Of a stretch of DNA of 64,000 nucleotides, positions 48,477 through 60,028 are shown piece after piece. The stretch is taken from the NCBI GenBank assembly GCA_025526915.1, contig JAHLKH010000043.1, positions 62,001-126,000 on the forward strand. Direction: 5' to 3'. The notes beneath the pieces were generated by a model. The model was given only the letters and a program-made list of their open reading frames with translations, was not told the DNA's origin and searched no databases. The DNA comes from Entophlyctis helioformis. Taxonomy: Eukaryota; Chytridiomycota; Chytridiomycetes; Chytridiales; Chytriomycetaceae. The translations under genes were made by a program, and so were the position numbers. How positions within the stretch are numbered: the stretch's first letter is position 1; the number at the start of each line of letters is the position of its first letter.

Positions 48477-50435
48477 TCAGCGGAGCGAGCGAAAGAACGC
48501 AGATGTCGTGCTCGTGCTGTTGCTGTGGCTGGTCTTGCTGCCATGGGCGGCTGCCGATGACGAGCTGGACGATGCTGATGGCGAGCTGGATGCCATCGAC
48601 GAGGCCGATCCAGCCCCAGCCACTCGCATGCGGCCCGTCCCGAGCCGTTTCCTGGTGGTCGATCCAGCTGCACTGGACGAGATCGGCCCGCCGATGCCAG
48701 TGCCAGTGCTTGCGCCAGCGCCAGTTGATGTGGTGCCGATACCCTTGTAGCTAAACAGCGACGAAAGACTGCCGCTGCGTGCTGATTGAGCAGACAGCAC
48801 ATGGCGCACAGTGTTTGCAGCCGGCGGGCCAGGCTGGTCGATCTGAGCATCGCCGCGATGGCTGCTCTGCTGCCTTTGCTGCTTTTGCTGCTCTTGCTGC
48901 CCAGCATCGCATCCAGTCGCTGGCTGCACCTCAAGCGTCTGCCGATCAACAGGAGCATCGCCGCGTCCCTCGCTCGCGTCCACGACTACCGAAACGCCTG
49001 GTGCACCAGACAGATCAGCGACAGTCGCGTGTGTCGGCTTCTCTTCGTGATGCACATGACCATCGTTGCGCGTCGACAGACTCAAGGTCGCTGCTGGCGT
49101 CGTCGCCATGGCAGGTTTCGCAGTGAGCGTCACTCGCAATCGCGACGTCGCCAGTCCATTCCGCAGCATACTGAGTCGGATAGGCAGCCCAGACGTCTCC
49201 TTGGCAATCCTTGGTGTCGCCGGCAGCATCGTCGTCTTGGCAGCAGGCTCGGCACCAGAACCAGAGACCCCGCTCGGAGAGGCAGTGTCGTTGCATGCCT
49301 TGCTGTCGGTATTAGCCTTGGTGGACAAGGACGAGGCGGTCGGCAAGAAGAACGGCGAAACCGCGTCGGTCACCTTGACCATCTGCGGTCGCTGCACGCT
49401 CCCGTTCGACACTCTCATGACGCGCATTCCAGGCGTGGTCGATGTGTGCGTTGTTGAGAGCGGCAATGACAATGGAGCAGACGTATCGCTCGGCCGATTG
49501 AGGTTGCTGTTGCTGCTGCTACTGCTGCTGCTGTTCGACTGTGCGAGCTTTCGTGTTGGCGTGGCAGATACACTTTTTTGTGCATCGAGCTCTTGATCCA
49601 GTTTCTGCTGCTGCTGCTGCTGCGGCTGAGGCGTGTTTTGGTCCAAGAAACGTCCATTGATTCTCGTATGGCTGTCCTGCGTTACGCTTTGCTCCTGTTG
49701 TGGCGGCTGATCTTGCTGGCCAAAGCTGAAACCCGATGCAGGAATCGCAGAGGGTGCCGACCTCGATGCCGTCATGGTATGTAGGGTATGTGACCTTGAT
49801 GGAGGGCCAGTTGGCGTCGCGAAGGCCGGTGTGTGCATAGCAGCCGATTGATCGAGTCGCGTGTCTGATAACGGCTGTCGACTTGGTGTGCGTGCCAGCA
49901 GAAAGTCTCCAAGTGGTTGGCGTTGGCTGCTGTGCAAAATGGACGGTGACAGCCGCAATGGCTTCATGGGCTGTGCGAGCAACGATGGAAACTCCATCAA
50001 GGACGGTGTTGAGGGAGACGGCTGCGACGAGTCGGACCGATGATAAGAGGCATGCGGCTGCCAATGATCGGCTCGCTGCTTCTTGTTGGACAGTGAGGCT
50101 GGCGAGTCGAGAGGCGATGACGACAGGGGAGCATTAAAGTTGCCAGATTGCTGCGAGGGATGCCGTTGGGATGACAACGGCACTGATGTTGTTGCTGCTG
50201 CTGCTGCTGCGTTTGGTAAAGACGACGATGATGACGACGATCGGGAGAGGTGCATGGCGACTGGTCTCATATTCTCGGCATTAAAGTGAGACGATGTGGT
50301 GGCCACGTGGGGTGTTGCTGTCTTGTTGGGCATGCGTCCATGTCCAGATGCAGACGCAGACGCGGATGCCTGCCCATTCGGCAGTTGCTTGAATGGAGAG
50401 CGCTCGTCGTGATGCTGTTTGGGGATGGAAGCCAA
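48477..50435 (-). CDS. Long Ser/Gln-rich disordered frame, probably the C-terminal tail of EXO1
   Basis: 652 codons with no ATG at the upstream end, so probably an exon or continuation rather than a separate gene. Composition is Ser, Thr, Gln and Ala rich, with SPFKQLPNG, ARTPSRQPLSD, SGFSFGQQDQ and many SP/TP sites, and no recognised domain. It lies directly downstream of the EXO1 nuclease core on the same strand, and EXO1 proteins usually have a long disordered tail with SPF-type motifs and mismatch-repair binding sites. A bridging frame (KRPLSSFGFHP at about 50450) points to one continuous protein if one or two bases are misread. A separate unknown gene is the alternative. Confidence 0.5.
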   Translation of the reverse strand: MASIPKQHHDERSPFKQLPNGQASASASASGHGRMPNKTATPHVATTSSHFNAENMRPVAMHLSRSSSSSSSLPNAAAAAATTSVPLSSQRHPSQQSGNFNAPLSSSPLDSPASLSNKKQRADHWQPHASYHRSDSSQPSPSTPSLMEFPSLLAQPMKPLRLSPSILHSSQRQPLGDFLLARTPSRQPLSDTRLDQSAAMHTPAFATPTGPPSRSHTLHTMTASRSAPSAIPASGFSFGQQDQPPQQEQSVTQDSHTRINGRFLDQNTPQPQQQQQQKLDQELDAQKSVSATPTRKLAQSNSSSSSSSNSNLNRPSDTSAPLSLPLSTTHTSTTPGMRVMRVSNGSVQRPQMVKVTDAVSPFFLPTASSLSTKANTDSKACNDTASPSGVSGSGAEPAAKTTMLPATPRIAKETSGLPIRLSMLRNGLATSRLRVTLTAKPAMATTPAATLSLSTRNDGHVHHEEKPTHATVADLSGAPGVSVVVDASEGRGDAPVDRQTLEVQPATGCDAGQQEQQKQQRQQSSHRGDAQIDQPGPPAANTVRHVLSAQSARSGSLSSLFSYKGIGTTSTGAGASTGTGIGGPISSSAAGSTTRKRLGTGRMRVAGAGSASSMASSSPSASSSSSSAAAHGSKTSHSNSTSTTSAFFRSLR

Positions 50436-50548
50436 AGCTGCTCAACGGCCGCTTGTGTGCTATCGGCGTTGCTGTTGATGCGGATCTGACTGAAGGTTGT
50501 TGCATGGTCGGTGTTGCCGCGTCTGCCTCCTTGAGGGCCAAGTGACAG

Positions 50549-51991
50549 GGAAGTCGGGCTCAAACGGGGCATACGTCTCTGGATCACAGTGGCCCTCTGC
50601 GATCGCTCTTGCCAGGTCGGGAGGGAGATCCCTGTTGCCCATGCGAGTCAGCAACACGAATCCCAAGCAGGCCACGGATGGAGAGATGATGCGACGCCAC
50701 TCACGACCCAATGACAAACGACAGCTCGTCAGAGATCTCCATGTCTGGTGGAAACGGGTGCAGAGGAACGAGACGGCCGAGACTGGGGTCGTAGACACGC
50801 TGATGCAGAAAGGTATAGTTGGCGAGCATGAACTTTTTTCGGTATCCCTTGACCAGCTTCGCGTTCCCGGGCATGTTGGGAAACGACTCCCAATTCTTGA
50901 GAACCTGCCAGCCACAACACGGAAGAGGCGAGACAGCAGCGCAGTGGCGATGAGTGGCAGGAATCGTGTTGGCAGCAAGTGGCGTGCATGGCCGAATGCC
51001 TACCGACTCTGCTCGTGTGTTTAACAATGCTTTCTTGGCCTTTGCAAGTCCGATCCCTTCGGGCGATGCCAGATAGTCACAGCCCGACAGGATGCACATT
51101 TCGCGAAACTTGGTCATGTTCCAGTGCCGCAAGTCCTTGATCGTGAAGATGTCGTCGCGCCTAATCTCGATGGGTTTGGAGTCGAACTTTAGCTTGTAAA
51201 TGACCCTGGAGCAGCCGTACGTCAATAAATCAGAGTCTTCTGTGATGGTTGCCGTGGTGACGCCAATGCGGTCAAAGAACGCGAGCTGCGCGTCCGCCTC
51301 GTATGGCGCGACGTAAAACTCCACGTCCAGCTTTCGCAGCTCCTGTCCATTCGCCAGCGTACGTCAGTGGGCTGGTGGGATGCCGAGAGTGATCGGGGTA
51401 GAAGCGACAGGGACAGCACCCGACCTTGATAACCTCGTATGCCATGAGCGGCGTGACTTCGACGATCCCTTTGAGGGCAGCATTAGCCTTCTCCCTGTCG
51501 CCCTTTTGCAGATGCTCCTCGTACTTTGCTCGAGCCTCGGCTCGTTTCCTGTCGGTTGTGCAGGTCAGTACTCGTCTTGATCCCAGACTCGGCATGGGTT
51601 GCACAGCTAGCGACGCACTGGTGCCGATCTTCTTCGGTTCGCAGCTTGGAGGGCAGCCTGCCTCCGTCAAACACGATGATGGGCGTGATGTTGTGGTTCA
51701 TGAGCAACCGCACCATGTCCAAAAAGTACTGGACGTATCTGTAGGCAAGCCAAAGCAGACGAGCGTCAGCGTCGACAACAACGACAGCAGCAGGCAGCAG
51801 TAGCAGCAGCCAGAGTCGACCTGGCCATACTTTCTGGTTGGGATACCAAAGACGAGTTCGGGTGCGCACTGGTTGGCGCCTCGATGCAGCCAGACATAGC
51901 CGTCGACGCCAATCGTCTGTCCAGCATAGTCTCGCAGCTGGACTGGCCGCTGGATGCTCTTGAGGAAGGGCAGAAGGCCGCCGATTCCCAT
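50549..51991 (-). CDS. EXO1: Exonuclease 1, nuclease core
   Basis: 5'-3' exonuclease and flap nuclease of the FEN1/XPG family, acting in mismatch repair, break resection and meiotic recombination. Start MGIGGLLPFLKSIQ at 51991 (Gly2 is needed for catalysis). N domain: TIGVDGYVWLHRGA, PIIVFDGGRLPSK (first catalytic Asp residues). I domain: VEFYVAPYEADAQLAFFDR, ITEDSDLLTYGC, FREMCILSGCDYLASPEGIGL (metal-binding Asp/Glu). Then the H3TH region, FLHQRVYDP and VPLHPFPPD, and DLPPDLARAIAEGHCDPETY, which is EXO1-specific. Introns near 51880-51770, 51600-51560, 51430-51350, 51018-50910 and 50690-50635. The frame becomes unclear after DFP near 50549, and the gene likely continues into the 48477-50435 frame. 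Confidence 0.92.
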
Positions 51992-52543
51992 TGGAAGGAG
52001 AGACAGCTGCCAGCGCACAAGGACTGCAGTTGCCGGCTGGTTGTGCAGCGACGTTCAGACGACAGGATCCAGCGAGATTCGTCCGAGTGGCAACGGTCTT
52101 GTCCGCTTGTCCGAGTGGGAGGGCACGGCCACACAACGCACAAAGTTTGGCGGGCTGGCGGGCGGGATGACTGACTAGCTGGCCAAGTGACTGCGGCTGG
52201 ACTGCGGCTGGACTGCTGCTCAGATGGAGGGAGGGCCGTGGCTATTGAATGGAGCAGCAGGCGTAATGCCTCGAGCTTGAGTTGGGGATGCAGTTGAACG
52301 ATCGTTGGGACGGCTGAGCAATCCAGACGCGGGCACTTGGACAACCAAGTTGCTCTGGTAACATCGGCATACTGAGCAGGTGCAGAGCACGGCTGGCCAA
52401 GGGCTCGATACGTTGGCCAATATGGCTGGGCGAGCACGACGGAAAGAGTGATATGGTCCAATGTCATTGGCATCCACAGTCTCGACGATCCAATCCAATC
52501 CGATCCAATCCAATCCATCCCAACAACAGACACCTCGACAGCA
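51992..52543. other. Intergenic region upstream of EXO1
   Basis: About 550 bp between the EXO1 start and the PXMP4 3' end, both on the minus strand. It contains a short (AATCC)n-like repeat at about 52490-52520 and small direct repeats (GCGGCTGGACT at about 52192 and 52204). No supported exon; it probably holds the EXO1 promoter. Confidence 0.5.
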
Positions 52544-53803
52544 TCACTTGTTGTGCCAGAGCCAGTTCTTAAAGTTGTCAAAGTGGTCCGAGTCGTTGTA
52601 CAGATACTGCATCGATGACTGGAGAGACGGCTGGAGCGTGTCGCGGTCGTGTCTGAACAGCCACATGACAATACCTGTAGGACGCATCGCCATATATAGC
52701 ATGTGAGCAGCGATCGTAGGGCAAGGCCGGCAACAGTCCAAGGCAACAGCAGTCCAAGGCAGCAGAGACTGAACGCCAGCGATCGTGCGTACCCCAGGTG
52801 ACCGCTGCAAAGACAGGGAACGAGTTCTTGGGCTTGGGAATGACCTTGCGCTTGATGGCCAGCCGGGCAACACCCATGGCGACACGCGAGAACAGGTACA
52901 GCACAATCTATCCAAGTCGAGCAGCATCGTTCGCGTCAACACGTGCATCTCTCCCCATTCACGGTCCGGTGCTTAAAGTAACAATCAAGCAGACGGGCAG
53001 ACGGCACGGCACGGCACGGCATGCGGGGCTTGCCTGGTTGTTGACTGCGGTGTTCTTGCCAAAGACAATGTATCCACCAATGATGCCGGCAATGAACGAG
53101 TCGGCATTGTGCTCGAATCCCTTGATCTTGCGCTGTATGAGCAGCAGTGACTTGTAGATGGTCACGAAAACGGCCAGGTTCCGTGAGTGCTGGTATGTGA
53201 GCTTGAGGATCGACTTGGCCATGCTCTTGAGGCTGCCCAAGGGGTGGTTGTCAGTGGCGGTTTTCAAGCATGCCTGATGGTGACATGACAGATCCCGTCT
53301 GGCCGAAGAGATTGGCCGTGCCTGGCAGATACACACGGCGCATGCTGGCACTCACTCGGTGCGACGGAAGAGAAACGTCATGACGAGGGCATGGGGGAAG
53401 CGAATCTTGGCGCCTGCCCGCCACACCGAGCGCCAAGCAAGAGCGGAGGGTGCGTGTATGCACACGGCACGGGTGCTGGTCAGATACGATATGCAGAGCA
53501 GATGGGGCGATAGAGCGACGGGGCGACGGGGCGGCATGGTGGCAGGGCGGCATCTGGGCCAGTGCGTGTCCGGCAAGCCCAGCGCTGCAGCACCCCGCCA
53601 CCTGAGCAACTGGACAACGAGCGTGGCAGCAGCGTCTCTGCTCGTGTCTCCTCCTGCCTTTGGCTGTGGGACATGGGCCGGCGCAGACAGCTGAAGCAAG
53701 TGGAGCAGCACGCACCGTAGACGGCGCCGTTTCTAAAGCCCTTGACAATGGCCAGCAGGTCCTTGTGCTGGCCCGAGGCAAGCAACTGGTTCAAGGCGTC
53801 CAT
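52544..53803 (-). CDS. PXMP4: Peroxisomal membrane protein PXMP4 (PMP24)
   Basis: Small integral peroxisomal membrane protein of the Tim17/22/23-related superfamily. ATG at 53803 gives MDALNQLLASGQHKDLLAIV, then KGFRNGAVYGA, and after an intron RFPHALVMTFLFR (family block RAPHALVMTFLFR). Further exons: LTYQHSRNLAVFVTIYKSL, FIAGIIGGYIVFGKNTAVNN, YLFSRVAMGVARLAIKRKVI, NSFPVFAAVTWG, GIVMWLFRHDRDTLQPSLQS and SMQYLYNDSDHFDNFKNWL. Four introns. Its length of about 200 residues is typical for the family. Function is not well defined; loss occurs in some mammals' tumours and in many fungi. Confidence 0.92.
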
Positions 53804-54193
53804 AGTGGATGTGCGACTCGCTTGTTCGGTTTATGGGCAAGATGAGGTGGCGTGACGCGAACGCAACGTCTCAGCAGCACCAAGACGGCTCACGGACCAA
53901 GAGTTGCAGGAGGGATGGACACAATGTGTAAAGTGGTGGCAATGGGGCTGTTATTTCTGCCGTTGCTGGCGGTCCTGCTGCGTCGAGAGGTGGCTGCCAT
54001 CGCTCTATGGTTGTTTGAGCCAACGAAGAAAGCATTCAGATGATATTGGGTTGAGGTGGTGGGTTTGTTGGTCGTTGATGTTGGGTGCGTGTTGGCGATG
54101 GGTGATCGCGGATGACATGTGGTGGAATGCACAAGGCGGGATTGATGGTCACCATTTGAGCCGGAGGCGATTATACGAGCCAAGTCATGCGCA
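53804..54193. other. Intergenic region between mitoferrin and PXMP4
   Basis: About 390 bp separating the PXMP4 start from the mitoferrin stop (both minus strand). No coding or structured element was recognised. Confidence 0.5.
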
Positions 54194-56046
54194 TCATGAA
54201 CGCGGCGGAATATTTACAAGTTGGGATGGCTCGGACTTGAGGGTTGTGACAGACGCTGATGCCGTTGCTGACGTGGTGATCATCATCTTGATGAACTCGT
54301 ACTGTTGTGCAAGAAAACCAGAAAGCAAGCCAGCAGGCAAGCCAGAAAGCAGTCCAGAAAGCAAACGGCTGTTAGTTCTGAGTGTCTGGTTGGTGCAGCG
54401 AGCGATCAGGACACATTCAAGCCATACCGTTGTCCAGCAGATGGCAGTCGACGGCGCGTTTGCCACAATGCGTGCCTTGACGCCACGGGTGAAACCCATG
54501 AGGCCATGACGCTCGTAAATGATCTTGAATGCACCGCCCAGGCCAGACACTTGGCGGATGGCCGCATCCGCTGACAAGCCGCGCGTCTGCAGCAGCGTCT
54601 TGGCGACGTCGAGTGGGTTGGTGAGCAAGGATGCAACACTGCCAGAGATTGCACCGGCAGCGATGTGTGACTTGGGATCATAGGTGCCCGACGGGTTGAA
54701 TGTCTTGCGCATGTACTCGTATGTTGCAAACTGGACCGATTGGTATGGTGCAGACATCAACAGCGTGGTTGGATATGAGACGTAAAAGGCGCCGATGCCC
54801 TCTGTGCGCAGCACGTTCAATGCCGTTCCAAGCAGGCCGCGATTCGCCGAGCAGATCTGCATTCTCTGTTTGATGACTGGGCAACCACCATGGCAGCAGG
54901 GTGTGAGTGCTTGCAGGAATGCAGCCGAGTTCATGGCAAGGCGGTGTCGAGCTCATGTCGAGTTCAAGTCAAGTCTGCTGGCGGACTGCCAGGAGAATAG
55001 CCACACTGACTCTTGACGACGATCGCCACTCGGCAGACATGTGATTGCTCAAGGGGCAGCACACACGCACAAAAGCACCATGAGCACAGCGAGGCGGAAC
55101 TCACCATCAAAAGGCGTCGAGAATCCGTCGTGCGCAACTGTGGCGAGGATACCTGCGGCAGCTGTTTACACAGACAAGCATGGGGGGCAGTAAGCACACA
55201 GGAGCGCTAGGGCAGACCAGCAAGCTGGTGCGATCCAGGTGTACAAGGGATCCCGTCCCATCGCTTCGCATCGCATCGGATCGGCAAGGCCAATCTCGGA
55301 AGGCAGACAGGGACGGAAGCCAACCACACGGAAAAACGGGTGCCGCACGAATAGGCAGCGACCAACGGAAGGAACAGCTGGACGCCGGCACGGGCAAAGG
55401 GGCGAAGACGTACCATGCGACATGTGCTGGTGGGTGGACGAGTCGAAGCGGTGGAAGACGTCCTTGAAGTGCTCGTAGACGGAGAAGTACAGGGCATGGG
55501 CAGGGCCGGCGCCAAGCACGACCGACGACACTCCACGCCAGAGAGCAGCAAAGCCCTCGGTGGTGTAAATGCGGGCCAGCGACTGCGAGATGCCAGAGTA
55601 GAGCTGCGACGAGCTCATGAACTGCATGCGGGTCTGTTGGCGAGCGGGCGGCGGGCGGGCGAGCCAGACAGTCATGGTGCGGGCCGTCGTTGCCACAGGA
55701 GCGGTTGCAGCGGTGGTCGGGGCCGGCGTGCGCAGACAGCGGTCCAGCAGACGATACGTTAGTTCCAGACACGAACGTGGGGTGCTGGCTGCGTGCATTG
55801 GTTTGACGGCCGGCGGAACAGGCAGGCAGGCGGGCGGGCGGGCGGAGCAGCCGCAGATGGCGACGATGCAAGGGTTACCTTGATGGCATCGATGGGGTAT
55901 GTGACGGTGTGCTCGGTGATGCCTGCGAGTGCACCGGCGAGCAGGTTGACCTTGACGGACGAGCCAGGCAGCGACTCGTAGTCGTAGTCGCCGTCGTCAA
56001 TAGCGGGCGCTGGTGCGGATGCGGATGAGGATGCTGAAGCAGCCAT
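54194..56046 (-). CDS. MRS3: Mitoferrin, mitochondrial iron carrier (MRS3/4, SLC25A28/37 type)
   Basis: Inner-membrane carrier that imports iron for Fe-S and haem synthesis. ATG at 56046. Repeat 1: NLLAGALAGITEHTVTYPIDAIK (PxD motif), then QTRMQF. The next helix carries EGFAALWRGVSSVVLGAGPAHALYFSVYE, where the GxxxGPAHA block is typical of mitoferrin. Repeat 2: GILATVAHDGFSTPFDV-IKQRMQI (spliced), GIGAFYVSYPTTLLMSAPYQ. Repeat 3: ISGSVASLLTNPLDVAKTLLQTR, GFTRGVKARIVANAPSTAIC, then an intron (54394 to about 54308) and YEFIKMMI to the stop. All three Px[DE] signatures are present. Confidence 0.92.
55818..55845. repeat. (GGCA/GGCG)n tetranucleotide repeat in mitoferrin intron 1
   Basis: Seven 4-bp units (GGCA then GGCG) in the first intron of the mitoferrin gene, another member of the recurring 4-bp repeat type of this window. 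Confidence 0.8.
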
Positions 56047-56125
56047 TTGGGAGGCGGCGGGTTGTTGCGTTTGTGGGCAGGCGCGGCAGGTGATCTCTCC
56101 TCGCAAAGCATCTCGCTCGGCGACC

Positions 56126-57566
56126 ATGGCAGCAGCACCGGCAGCGGCGGCGGCGGCGGCGGCAGGCAGGCAGCAGCTGGCAACGGCCGCAGACCTCGAC
56201 TCGTTCCTGGCCAAGTACGACACGTTCCTGCTCGACTGCGACGGCGTGCTGTGGCTCGGCAACAACCTCATTCCAGGCGTGGCCGATGCCCTTGCCCGCA
56301 TGCGCGCGGCGGTGAGTTGCAGTGCCCGTCGCCCACTGCGCCGCTGCTCCTGACACACGCTGGCTGTGTGCGCTCAGGGCAAGCGTCTGCTGTTTGTCAC
56401 CAACAACAGCACAAAGGCCCGTGCAGACTACCTCAAAAAGTTCACCTCGCTCGGCTTGCAGGCGTCTGTCGTGAGTGCCGCATCGCATGCCTGGCCGATC
56501 CAAGCAGATCTGTCCAGGATGTCTGCAATGTGCTGACGGATGGGCCATGGCAGGACGAGATCTTTGGATCGTCGTATGCAGCAGCATACTACGTCGCCAA
56601 CCAGCTCAACTTTCCAAAGGACAAAAAGGTCTTTGTCTGCGGCATGAAGGGCATCTGCGATGAGCTCGCGTCCGAGGGCATCCAATACTGCGGTGGTCCG
56701 GTGCGTTGCTCATATCGTGCACGATCTTGCCGGATATCGATCCAATCCTCACTCGATCCAGTCTCATCAGCGTGCACGCTGACCTCCCCCCAACTCTTTG
56801 GTCGTCCAGGACGAGGATGAGCGCGTGTCGGACATGTCGCATCTCGGTGATGTCAAGCCGGACCCCCAGATTGGCGCCGTTCTGTTTGGATTCGACATCA
56901 ACATCAACTACACCAAGCTGGCCAAGGCGTTCACGTACATCCATTCGAACCCCGAGTGCCATTTCTTGGCCACCAACAGCGACCTCACGTACCCTGCTGC
57001 TGGCACCGTCTTTCCTGGTTCGTCTGTTTCCGAGAATCTTGTGTCGATCGGCTGCTTTATTCGTTGCTGATATGACGTCCTCGCATCTGTGTTTTGCAGG
57101 GACCGGCGCGCTTCTTGCCGCGCTTGCTGCGCCTCTCGGCCCCAACAGACAGCCGACTGTGCTTGGAAAGCCGCACCAGACGATGCTTGACGTGATTGTC
57201 GCCAAGTACCACCTGGACCGCCACAGAACATGCATGATTGGCGATCGGTAAGCATCCGCCGGTTTAAGCATCTGGAGTGCGTGCAGTTGCAAGACATTGC
57301 AGATCCATGCTAATGATGATGTTGTGCCAACGCAGACTCGACACCGACATTGAGTTTGGCAAGCTTGGCGGTCTCAGCACCCTGCTGGTCATGACTGGTA
57401 AGTGCCAATAGTCCAACCGCGCTGCAGATCGATAGGGGATCTTGTTCTCACATGGCCTGTATGGATCCATGCAGGCGTCACAAGCGAAAAGGAGCTTGCT
57501 GCCAGTGCCGTGGTGCCCGACTACGTGGTCGACAGTCTCGGCCTTTTGGGCACGCTCACGCAATAA
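56126..57566 (+). CDS. PHO13: HAD phosphatase, PHO13/PGP (phosphoglycolate or 4-nitrophenyl phosphatase)
   Basis: HAD-superfamily type IIA phosphatase that removes toxic side products of glycolysis such as 2-phosphoglycolate. ATG at 56126. Motif I FLLDCDGVLWLG (nucleophile Asp), motif II FVTNNSTKAR, cap-domain blocks DEIFGSSYAAAYYVA and VFVCGMKGICDELA, HFLATNSDLTYP, motif III lysine in VLGKPHQTMLDVI, motif IV CMIGDRLDTDIEFGKLGG, and the C-terminal PDYVVDSLGLLGTL. Six short introns, all with GT-AG borders. The gene is divergent from mitoferrin, with start codons about 80 bp apart. Confidence 0.93.
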
Positions 57567-57776
57567 ACTCGAGCTGTTTCCTCAGCTTTTGATTGTGCCA
57601 GATCTCAATGGAGGGCGTGAGTTGGCTGCTGTCGCTCGGCCCGTCTGCTGGCTCGCTTGCTTGCTTGGTTGTCCTGTTGGCTCGAGGACTGACTGGCTGC
57701 TGGCGTCCACCGGTGCTGCAACCGCTGGCCGTGACCGCGACCGACGACTGGACCACTGCCTGCCGCACTCGCGCAG

Positions 57777-58577
57777 ATGCTGTTTCTGTTTGCGCTCGTC
57801 ATGTCGGCCGTGCTCCTCTTTGGCATGGTCTTCTTCGTGAGTCGCCTTGCCTGCCTGCCTGCCTCGTGCTTGTTGTGGCTGCTTGGTGCTGGCTGTATCC
57901 TCTTGGCTGCCAAGCGCCTTGACGCTACGTCGCCAGCGGTCGAGCGTCCAAGCCAAGAGCATGTGCAGCATCTGCTCGCTCGCTCACTGCCGCCCTTTCA
58001 CATGAACTCACACCGGCATCCACATGCAATACGCCCCTGTGCCGCCAGATCATCATGTTCTCGGATCTCGAGTCCGATTACATCAACCCCATCGATCTTT
58101 GCAACAAGCTCAACCAGGTGCGTTGCACCTCTCTGCTGTCCATGCAGAGACTCCACGTTGCCTGTGTCGAGCTCGTTCAATGACTGACGATGCAAGCAAC
58201 TGCCAGTTTGTCTTGCCAGAGCACATTGCTCATGCCGTTCTGTGTGCCCTGTTCCTCCTTACTGGAAGCTGGGTGGCCCTGATCATCAACCTGCCGCTCC
58301 TCGCGTGGCACGGATACAAGTACGTACATCTCGCCCTGCATTCAGGCCAGATCTGCTTCCACGTGTTTGGCTTCTCGCTTGGCTGACTCTCGCATCTCGT
58401 CTACACAGGATCATCAACAACCGCCACATGTATGACGCCACAGAGATCTTCCGGACGCTGCCGCAGCAAAAGAAGGAGGCGTTTGCCAAGCTCGGTTTCT
58501 ATCTCCTCTGCTTCTTCTTCTACCTCTACCGGATGATCGAGGCCCTCATTTCCACGCCAGGCGCTGGACGGAAGTGA
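57777..58577 (+). CDS. ERV14: Cornichon family cargo receptor (ERV14)
   Basis: COPII cargo receptor that exports transmembrane proteins from the ER. ATG at 57777 begins a first membrane helix (LFLFALVMSAVLLFGMVFF). After splicing come IMFSDLESDYINPIDLCNKL (family signature DLExDYINPIxxC), FVLPEHIAHAVLCALFLLTG, SWVALIINLPLLAWH and IINNRHMYDATEIFRTLPQQ, the COPII-binding block IFRTL. The last helix is FYLLCFFFYLYRMIEALI. Four exons; about 145 residues, as usual for the family. Confidence 0.93.
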
Positions 58578-58836
58578 TTGAGCGCGGCGTCTTGCCGTCT
58601 GGACTGGCCACTTTCAGCTGTGGCGTTGGGTACGATCCGCTGCCCAGGCAGTCTCAAGTGTGTGTGTGAGTGTTTGGCAACGAGAGCAGCAGCAGCAGAG
58701 GCATTGTGGAATACAGAAATGGCAACAACCGTCCCTGCCCATCTGATTCATTTCACCCATACATCCATACATCCTATCCTATCCTATCCTCATGTGGCTG
58801 AAATCGGCAGATGAGACTGGAAGGGCACGGCAGTGA

Positions 58837-59134
58837 TCATGGTCGCGTCATGGTGGATTCAAGCTTCTGCACAAGCCACTCGTCCGTCAGAGTCTCCGAC
58901 TCGGTAAAGTCAAACACCTGCTCGCCAGACGCTCAAGAATTAGAAGAGCTCCTTGGGTTGGATAGGGATGCAAGCAGGACTTGCCTTGCCAACGACATTG
59001 GCCTTTTGGAACAGCAGCGATGCCGTACTAGCGTACAGCATGCGGTTGCTGGTGCTCGATCCCGACGGACTGTGCACAGCACAGGCACAATCAACAGTCG
59101 GCCAGTCAGTCAGTCAGTCAGCCAGTCAGTCAGA

Positions 59135-59199
<65 letters not shown>

Positions 59200-59950
59200 G
59201 GACAGACGGACAGACGGCCGATCAATCGCGTTCATGCCAGCGTTGCAACCACCGCAAGGCGACGTACTTGTAGTAGAGACCTGTCCATCCATGAGTGCGT
59301 GTATGCAATGTGAGCGGTGGGCAGATCAGGACGCCAAGCATGGAGATGAGGCATACCGACAAGGGGATACGACACACGACCGTCCTTGTGGTTGATCTGG
59401 TACGTGACAATCATGAACCTGGGCGTCGACTCGGGGAGCTCCTCTGCAATCTCCTCTGTCGTGACAAGCGCCAGTCAGCATTGTGTCAGGCCGCACAAGC
59501 CGCACAGGCCTCACAGGCCGCACAAGCCGCGAGTGCCAACAACGAACCAAGCGACGTGTTGGTCATGAACTGGTCTTCGACAACCGTCAGCGTCGGCACA
59601 TCGATCTTGAGAATGAGCGCACTGATGGGCTTGGACTTGCTGCAACAGCGCCAAGGCAACGGATAAGCGTGCGGCTCAGCAGCGGTGCTGTGTGTATGCA
59701 CGTGCATGCACCCACCTCAGACGGCCATGGCCTTGCTGTGGTGCCACGAGCAGCAAGGGTTGTGCCACTCAGTACTGCATGTCTGGACAACGGCAGTGCG
59801 CCTGTGTGTGGTGGTGCATTGGGCGAGCAACGCACCTTAAAGTCCTGCAGGACGGCTTCGGACACCTGGCACGTTTGGAGAGACTGCAGATATGCACAGT
59901 CGTGAGCTGTCCCGCCTGGCTCTGGCTCCAAAGGCGTGCTGCTCTCACCA
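58837..59950 (-). CDS. GMF1: Glia maturation factor (GMF), ADF-homology Arp2/3 debranching factor
   Basis: ADF-H protein that binds Arp2/3 and removes actin branches. Start ATG at 59950 is split from exon 2 by a GTGAGA...CAG intron, giving MSLQTCQVSEAVLQDFK. Following exons: PISALILKIDVPTLTVVEDQ, EELPESTPRFMIVTYQINHK, DGRVSYPL, SNRMLYASTASLLFQKANVV and EQVFDFTESETLTDEWLVQK with the stop at 58837. These match GMF blocks (LxELPExxPRF, DGRVSYPL, TEEWL) rather than cofilin. An intron contains the (CAGT)n and (CCAG)n repeats at 59102-59199 and another a GCACAGGCC repeat at 59490-59532. Confidence 0.9.
59102..59199. repeat. (CAGT)n and (CCAG)n tetranucleotide repeats in GMF intron
   Basis: About seven CAGT units (59102-59132) followed by about fifteen CCAG units (59137-59199), the longest member of the CAGC-type repeats in this window. 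Located inside an intron of GMF. Confidence 0.92.
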
Positions 59951-60028
59951 TCTTTGGTGCAGTGCGCAAACGTCAAGATGAGCGTGGCCGAGGAAAGCAC
60001 ACCAGGCCATCTATTTGAGCATGTCGAA

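Noticed and set aside
47064..48560. 498-residue plus-strand frame
   Set aside because: Antisense to the TCP11-family N terminus, which has an IQ motif and family blocks; no protein-like features.
59490..59707. Cys/Ala-rich small protein (AACAACEACAACAA) on the minus strand
   Set aside because: It is read-through of a GCACAGGCC tandem repeat in a GMF intron.
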